DNA of 11,114 bases. Source: Demequinaceae bacterium (GTDB lineage: Bacteria; Actinomycetota; Actinomycetes; Actinomycetales; Demequinaceae). Where the stretch lies: positions 1-11,114 of the forward strand of contig WTKG01000091.1 in assembly GCA_011524475.1 (NCBI GenBank), read 5' to 3'. The notes under the pieces are model-generated. The model searched no databases. It was not told the origin of the DNA and saw only the letters and a list, made by a program, of their open reading frames with translations. Below, in pieces: positions 6,821 through 11,114 of the stretch. The stretch's first letter is position 1, and each line of letters begins with the position of its first letter. Position numbers and translations under genes: made by a program.

Positions 6821-9280
6821 CTACTTCTTCTTGGGCGCAGCCTTCTTGGCGGGCGCCTTCTTCGATGCCTTCGCGGCAGGCTTTTTCGCTGTGGAGGCCT
6901 TCTTTGCAGGGGCCTTCTTCTTCGCCGCAGCCTTCTTGGCAGGAGCTTTCGTGCGAGCAGTTGCACCTACCAGAGCAGGTTCGGGAGACTCGTGAGCCTT
7001 CCCTTCCGCAGCATCCGCACGACGCGAGGTGCGCACCACTGCGCCAATCGCTACCGCAGCCGCAATCGCTGCGATCACGTAACGCATAGGTGTTGCCCCG
7101 TCGCCCACGCTCATCGTCACCGCAAGCGGAGCAATCAACAAAGCGACCAGGTTCATCACCTTGATCAGCGGGTTAATCGCCGGCCCAGCAGTGTCTTTGA
7201 ACGGGTCACCGATCGTGTCACCGATGACCGTGGCTTCGTGTGCCGGGGAGTTCTTCCCACCGTGATTGCCGTCCTCGACAATCTTCTTGGCGTTATCCCA
7301 TGCTCCACCAGAGTTCGCCAGGAACACTGCCATCAACACACCGGTGCCGATGGAACCAGCGAGGAAGCCGGCCAACGGCCCCACGCCCATCGCGAAGCCC
7401 ACAAAGATCGGGGCTGTCGCCGCAAGAATTCCTGGAGTCACCAACTCGCGCAGGGAGTCACGAGTACAGATGTCCACCACGCGGCCGTATTCCGGGCGCT
7501 GCTTGCCAGTCATGATGCCCGGCATCTCACGGAACTGACGGCGGACCTCAAACACAATCGCGCTGGCCGCACGAGTCACCGCATCAATAGCGAGACCCGA
7601 GAAGAGGAACACCACTGCTCCACCCATCACCACACCAATGAGTGTGAGGGGCGAGGCAACTGCGTAGCTGAGTGCAGCGTCTGCGAAGTTGCCGCCAAAG
7701 TCTCCGACTTCTGCCAATGCCGCGTCCACCGAAGCCTGGTAGGAACCAAAGAGTGCTGACGCAGCAAGCACGGCAGTCGCAATGGCGATTCCCTTGGTGA
7801 TTGCCTTGGTGGTGTTACCCACAGCGTCCAGGTCCGTCAGAATGGCCGCGCCTTCTTTGTCTACATCGCCAGACATCTCGGCAATACCCTGCGCATTGTC
7901 ACTCACCGGACCAAAGGTGTCCATCGCGACGATGACACCCACGGTGGTGAGCAATCCACATCCCGCAAGAGCAATAAGGAACAGCGCGAGCAGATTCACG
8001 CCACCGGCGACAAAGAACAGCGCCACCACAGCGCCACCAATCACCAAAGCGGTGTACACGGCAGATTCAAGTCCCACGCCGAACCCGGTGAGGGCCACAG
8101 TTGCGGCACCCGTAAGTGAACTACGTGCCACCCGCTGCGTGGGCTTTTGGCCAACGTCCGTGAAGTATCCGGTAATCCACAAGATCAAACCTGCCAGTGC
8201 GATTCCAATAAAGACTGCGGTCGCGGCAATGAAACGCGGGTCGCCCTCATGGCCCACCAGGCTTCCGCCCGAGAGCTGGTCAAAGGAGTCAGGCAGGTAC
8301 ATGTAGGAAGCAATCGCGGCCAACACTGCCCCGATCACTGCTGAGACATAGAACCCACGATTAATAGCGGTAAGCCCCGATTCGCCGGCGCGCATCCGAG
8401 TGATGTACACACCGAGCGCAGCAACCAGAGCGCCAATCGCGGTGACAATAAGCGGGAAGACCAGACCGTCAATGCCGAAGGTCACCTTGCCCAGAATCAA
8501 AGCCGCGACCAGGGTCACTGCATAGGACTCGAAGAGGTCTGCCGCCATTCCAGCGCAGTCACCCACGTTGTCACCCACGTTGTCAGCAATGGTTGCCGCG
8601 TTACGTGGGTCATCCTCAGGAATGTGCTGTTCGACTTTTCCGACCAGGTCTGCACCCACGTCGGCAGCCTTGGTGAAGATTCCTCCACCCACCCGCATAA
8701 ACATGGCCAGCAAGGCAGCCCCGAAGCCAAAGCCTTCGAGCACCACTGCCGCATCCGTGCCATAGATCAACACCACAACGGATGCGCCCAGCAGTCCCAG
8801 GCCCACAACAGACATACCGACAACACCGCCGGTCCGGAATGCGATCCGGGCGCCAAGCGGACGGCCACCTTCCGACATCGCCGCCGCAGCTACGCGCAAG
8901 TTGGCGCGTACCGCAAGCCACATACCGATGTACCCAATGGCTGCCGAGAAACCCGCACCAAAGAGGAACGCGATAGACCGGCCGATTCGCACCCCCTCGT
9001 CACCGGGAAGGAGGAACAAGAGTCCGAACACCACAACTGCGAAGATCGCGAGCGTGCGCATCTGGCGTCGCAAGAATGCGCTGGCACCTTCTTGAACAGC
9101 GCGGGCGATGTCCTGCATACGCGAAGTTCCCTCGGGAGCGGCAAGCACCTGCGCACGAAGCACAGCCGCAAAGATAAGGGCCGCCACCGCAATAGCAGCG
9201 ATGACGCCGACCACAGTGATCGAGTCGCCTGTCAGGGCAAGCGAATCCGAGCCAGTGGCAGCAACAATGGGGGCAAACAT
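6821..9280 (-). CDS. hppA: Membrane-bound proton-pumping pyrophosphatase, K+-independent type, with lysine-rich tail
   Basis: The 819-residue integral membrane enzyme couples hydrolysis of pyrophosphate to ion export. Substrate motifs are DVGADLVGKVE (207-217), IPEDDPRN and DNVGDNVGD (220-241), and near the C-terminus WDNAKK (661-666) and DTIGDPFKDT (688-697). The segment GNTTKAIT has Lys492 and Thr495 at the two positions that separate the classes; this combination marks the K+-independent H+ pumps, as in Rhodospirillum and Streptomyces. About 16 family helices are followed by one more (about 733-749), as I recall for Streptomyces HppA, which would put the C-terminus inside the cell. The last 42 residues (778-819) are almost only Lys, Ala and Pro. 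The ATG at 9280 has AAGGAGG just upstream; the open frame reaching 9412 lacks such a site and adds 44 polar residues. It is transcribed alone, divergently from the sigma factor gene. Confidence 0.95.
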   Translation of the reverse strand: MFAPIVAATGSDSLALTGDSITVVGVIAAIAVAALIFAAVLRAQVLAAPEGTSRMQDIARAVQEGASAFLRRQMRTLAIFAVVVFGLLFLLPGDEGVRIGRSIAFLFGAGFSAAIGYIGMWLAVRANLRVAAAAMSEGGRPLGARIAFRTGGVVGMSVVGLGLLGASVVVLIYGTDAAVVLEGFGFGAALLAMFMRVGGGIFTKAADVGADLVGKVEQHIPEDDPRNAATIADNVGDNVGDCAGMAADLFESYAVTLVAALILGKVTFGIDGLVFPLIVTAIGALVAALGVYITRMRAGESGLTAINRGFYVSAVIGAVLAAIASYMYLPDSFDQLSGGSLVGHEGDPRFIAATAVFIGIALAGLILWITGYFTDVGQKPTQRVARSSLTGAATVALTGFGVGLESAVYTALVIGGAVVALFFVAGGVNLLALFLIALAGCGLLTTVGVIVAMDTFGPVSDNAQGIAEMSGDVDKEGAAILTDLDAVGNTTKAITKGIAIATAVLAASALFGSYQASVDAALAEVGDFGGNFADAALSYAVASPLTLIGVVMGGAVVFLFSGLAIDAVTRAASAIVFEVRRQFREMPGIMTGKQRPEYGRVVDICTRDSLRELVTPGILAATAPIFVGFAMGVGPLAGFLAGSIGTGVLMAVFLANSGGAWDNAKKIVEDGNHGGKNSPAHEATVIGDTIGDPFKDTAGPAINPLIKVMNLVALLIAPLAVTMSVGDGATPMRYVIAAIAAAVAIGAVVRTSRRADAAEGKAHESPEPALVGATARTKAPAKKAAAKKKAPAKKASTAKKPAAKASKKAPAKKAAPKKK
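6824..6949 (-). repeat. Low-complexity Lys/Ala/Pro repeat encoding the HppA tail
   Basis: This stretch encodes 42 residues made of 18 Lys, 16 Ala, 5 Pro, 2 Ser and 1 Thr, with the unit (A)PAKKA recurring. The DNA is accordingly a loose repeat of AAG-AAG and GCC-like codons. It is in frame with the rest of hppA and ends at its TAG stop, so it is a true tail rather than a frameshift product. Confidence 0.85.
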
Positions 9281-9284
9281 GCAT

Positions 9285-9291
9285 CCTCCTT
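9285..9291 (-). promoter_or_regulatory. Strong Shine-Dalgarno site of hppA
   Basis: AAGGAGG on the - strand, with 4 nt to the ATG at 9280. It is a near-perfect match to the anti-SD sequence and settles the start against the longer open frame. The spacing is slightly short. Confidence 0.8.
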
Positions 9292-9344
9292 GACGCGATG
9301 TGCGGACTCCTTCGTGAACCCGCGTAGAGAAGTCGTAGACCGCT

Positions 9345-9350
9345 ACTCTA
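9345..9350 (-). promoter_or_regulatory. Weak candidate -10 box for hppA
   Basis: TAGAGT on the - strand lies about 65 nt before the hppA start codon in the divergent intergenic region (9281-9454). No convincing -35 is present at 16-19 nt, so either the promoter is activator-dependent or the call is wrong. I found no convincing promoter for the sigma factor on the + strand in the same region. Confidence 0.25.
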
Positions 9351-9454
9351 GGGCACGAGAGCGCACGCCGCCTGCACGCCACCCCAACCAAAACCAGGAG
9401 ACGTTCGTTCACAGTATGTAAGAGCCACGAAAGCCGTGGACACCAAGGGGCAAC

Positions 9455-10006
9455 ATGAGCGACTGGCAGGGCACCATGGAGGCCCTTGTACGAGACCGCG
9501 AACGGGCCTTGGTCTCATATGCCTACATGGTCTGCGGGAATGCCGACCACGCACAAGACCTCGTACAGGACGCCCTGGTACGGACGTTTTCTCGCCCCCG
9601 ACCGGCGCTGTCTGCAGTGAAAGCGGAAGCGTACGTGCGGCGCGCAATCACCACTATTTACATTGACCATTACCGCCGGGCACAGCGATGGCAACGAGTG
9701 CAACATCTTTTTCGCCCTGGTGCATCTGTAGAAGACATCGCCACTGGCGTAGACATGAGCAACGACGTGGCCTCGGCTCTCCAACACCTCAGTCCACGCG
9801 AGCGGGCCTGTCTCGTGCTGCGTTTCTTCGACGACATGTCTGTGCGAGATATTTCTTCAACACTCGGAATTGCAGAAGGAACTGTCAAGCGCTACCTGAG
9901 CGATGGAGTGCGCGCCATGGAACACCATCTGGGGCCATTGAAAGAAGACACCGCGGCATATGAAACCGATGATGACGCGGCTCCATCAGAAAAGGAATTG
10001 TCATGA
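9455..10006 (+). CDS. SigE-family (ECF-like) RNA polymerase sigma factor
   Basis: The 183-residue protein has the two-domain form of extracytoplasmic-function sigma factors. Region 2 spans about residues 16-75, with SYAYMVCGNADHAQDLVQDA for core binding and the segment AYVRRAITTIYIDHYRR for -10 recognition. Region 4 spans about 103-158, with LSPRERACLVLRFFDDMSV and a helix-turn-helix over 128-155 for -35 recognition. The N-terminal wording and layout match the Streptomyces-type SigE family of actinobacteria rather than RpoE proper. An acidic, probably disordered C-terminus (about 164-183) extends past region 4. The start ATG has AAGGGG 4 nt upstream. The stop overlaps the next start as ATGA (10003-10006), so the two are translated together and the downstream protein is the likely regulator. 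The signal it answers to and its target genes cannot be read here. Confidence 0.92.
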   Translation: MSDWQGTMEALVRDRERALVSYAYMVCGNADHAQDLVQDALVRTFSRPRPALSAVKAEAYVRRAITTIYIDHYRRAQRWQRVQHLFRPGASVEDIATGVDMSNDVASALQHLSPRERACLVLRFFDDMSVRDISSTLGIAEGTVKRYLSDGVRAMEHHLGPLKEDTAAYETDDDAAPSEKELS

Positions 10007-11114
10007 CCCGTCTAAGTGACCTCATTCGCGCTGCCGCCGACCGTGCTCCCGTCGAAAACACCTCCGTCGATGTGGCAGGCACTGCACGAAGGATTCGCTC
10101 GCGTAGACACCTCCGCACGGCCGGCAATGCAACCCTGGGTACTGCAGCGCTTGCTCTGGTGGTGAGCGGGGCTTTCGCTCCAGGAGCCTTCTTCGCTACT
10201 GGGAACTCTGGGTCTGAAGGGATCTCGACAGCAACCGTCGACGAAGGATTTCCCGGCTCGCCTGAACGTGCATTTGGTGAGGATGCAGCTCTTACGCAAC
10301 TGGCCTTTGGCACGTGTGGTTCTTTCCCACTCGAATACGGATACGGCGACTCCTCCGAAATATCGCTCCATACATGGATCGAAGGAGATGCCGTCGTGGC
10401 TGCAAAGAATGACGTACGCGTCACTGCTGAGACCACCGTGATGGAAGAAGGCGAATTCGTTGTAGAAACCCCGGTAGGCGTGGTGCTGTGGGACGGGATG
10501 GTGGTGGGACACCTGTCTCAGGACATGGGTGACGTCACCACACTCATCACAGGAGAGTCCGCTACCTGGGCAATCTCTGGGCCGCTGGAAGGCTGCTTCG
10601 AGGAATACCCCGTGCTCCCCGCAGGCGTGTACGAGATCGTGCTTAGTCAGGGATACTGGCCAGTCGAAGCCGAGCCGGTGACATTGCCGGGAACATCAAT
10701 TCCACCGTCAGAATCACCTACAAGTGCCGGGGAGCCTGGAATCCCACCGAAGGCTACCCCGGTGACACCTCCAGCAACTACTCCCACCGTAATGCCCTCA
10801 GATGTGATCGTGGAGGAGCGGGAGGATGAAGAACCTGGTCTTATCGACCCGATTTATCCTGACTGGAGCCCTCGAGTGGTGTCTGCCCCCCTCACGATTG
10901 AGGTGGATGGCGAGGTAGTGGACAATCCCTTTGCGCCCTACATTCCCGAGCCGTGGACACCACCTACCCCGCCAGCGAACCTGCTGACTCCTGAGGTAGC
11001 TCGGACGTTATTTGCGAATGCAGAGGCTTTGCCACAATGGGATTTCGCTGCCGGAACGCAGCGCTGGATCCTCCGTGACGGACGGGAAAACGGGTCCTGG
11101 GAAGACTCTTACTT
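10003..11114 (+). CDS. Single-pass membrane protein, probable regulator of the upstream sigma factor (3' truncated by window edge)
   Basis: The frame starts at an ATG overlapping the sigma factor stop, with AAGGA about 6 nt upstream, and stays open to the edge: 370 codons are visible and no stop. The first 38 residues are short, cytoplasmic in character and basic (RRIRSRRHLR), then comes one hydrophobic segment (about 42-64), then a large outer domain. This layout fits the partners that follow SigE-family sigma factors in actinobacteria. No HxxxCxxC zinc anti-sigma motif is present. The outer part has a probable beta-rich domain (about 95-225) with two cysteines, Cys105 and Cys198, that could form a disulfide. 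A Pro/Ser/Thr-rich linker (about 229-268), an acidic patch EEREDEE (271-277) and a Pro/Trp-rich segment to the edge follow. I do not recognise the outer domain. Role as anti-sigma is inferred from context only. Confidence 0.8.
   Translation, partial: MTRLSDLIRAAADRAPVENTSVDVAGTARRIRSRRHLRTAGNATLGTAALALVVSGAFAPGAFFATGNSGSEGISTATVDEGFPGSPERAFGEDAALTQLAFGTCGSFPLEYGYGDSSEISLHTWIEGDAVVAAKNDVRVTAETTVMEEGEFVVETPVGVVLWDGMVVGHLSQDMGDVTTLITGESATWAISGPLEGCFEEYPVLPAGVYEIVLSQGYWPVEAEPVTLPGTSIPPSESPTSAGEPGIPPKATPVTPPATTPTVMPSDVIVEEREDEEPGLIDPIYPDWSPRVVSAPLTIEVDGEVVDNPFAPYIPEPWTPPTPPANLLTPEVARTLFANAEALPQWDFAAGTQRWILRDGRENGSWEDSY

Noticed and set aside
6584..7759. 391-codon open frame on the + strand opposite hppA and the topA promoter
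   Set aside because: It is antisense to well-supported genes, is rich in Arg, His, Ser and Cys without any domain, and crosses the hppA terminator and topA promoter. It is a by-product of GC-rich codon use.
9281..9412. 44-codon N-terminal extension of hppA
   Set aside because: It has no Shine-Dalgarno site and polar, Arg-rich content, while AAGGAGG directly precedes the ATG at 9280.
8624..9421. 265-codon open frame on the + strand opposite the 5' part of hppA
   Set aside because: It is antisense to conserved HppA helices, His/Arg/Ser-rich and without domain signs; it ends in the divergent promoter region.
9425..9439. Short inverted repeat CCACG/CGTGG before the sigma factor's ribosome site
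   Set aside because: A 5-bp stem is too short to call a regulatory hairpin in GC-rich DNA; it was noted as a possible operator but nothing else supports it.

Overview
The window looks like ordinary chromosome of an actinobacterium, probably of the Micrococcales or a near relative. The evidence is moderately high GC, frequent GTG/TTG-compatible starts, an actinobacterial-type TopA (no zinc fingers, basic tail), an S33 Tap/Slp-like lipoprotein peptidase, a SigE-family sigma factor, and a gene order I recall as common in actinobacteria. Genus cannot be fixed from the sequence alone.

Layout from left to right. The C-terminal third to half of an MFS transporter runs in on the + strand (1-473). 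It faces a tRNA-Thr(CGU) on the - strand (497-569). A long - strand block follows, read from right to left: topA (DNA topoisomerase I), tmk (thymidylate kinase), holB (DNA polymerase III delta') and a secreted lipoprotein peptidase of the alpha/beta-hydrolase fold. topA has its own likely promoter and a GTG start supported by a Shine-Dalgarno site. The three downstream genes are 43 nt apart, overlapping by ATGA, and 10 nt apart, so the four probably form one operon. The first three serve chromosome replication (supercoiling, dTTP supply, clamp loading); the peptidase is a passenger whose functional link is unclear.

Upstream of topA, also on the - strand, lies hppA, a membrane pyrophosphatase. 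Its residues point to the K+-independent, proton-pumping class. It ends in a GC-rich hairpin just before the topA promoter. The oddest thing in the window is its C-terminal 42-residue Lys/Ala/Pro tail (18 lysines), of the kind seen on histone H1-like and HupB proteins.

Divergent from hppA on the + strand is a two-gene unit: a SigE-family ECF-like sigma factor overlapping by ATGA a single-pass membrane protein that is probably its regulator. That second gene is open to the right edge of the window (370 codons visible, no stop). Its outer domain is not one I recognise. No CRISPR array, insertion sequence, prophage or other mobile element was seen. The only stretches without genes are short (at most about 180 bases) and hold promoters, a tRNA or terminator-like hairpins.
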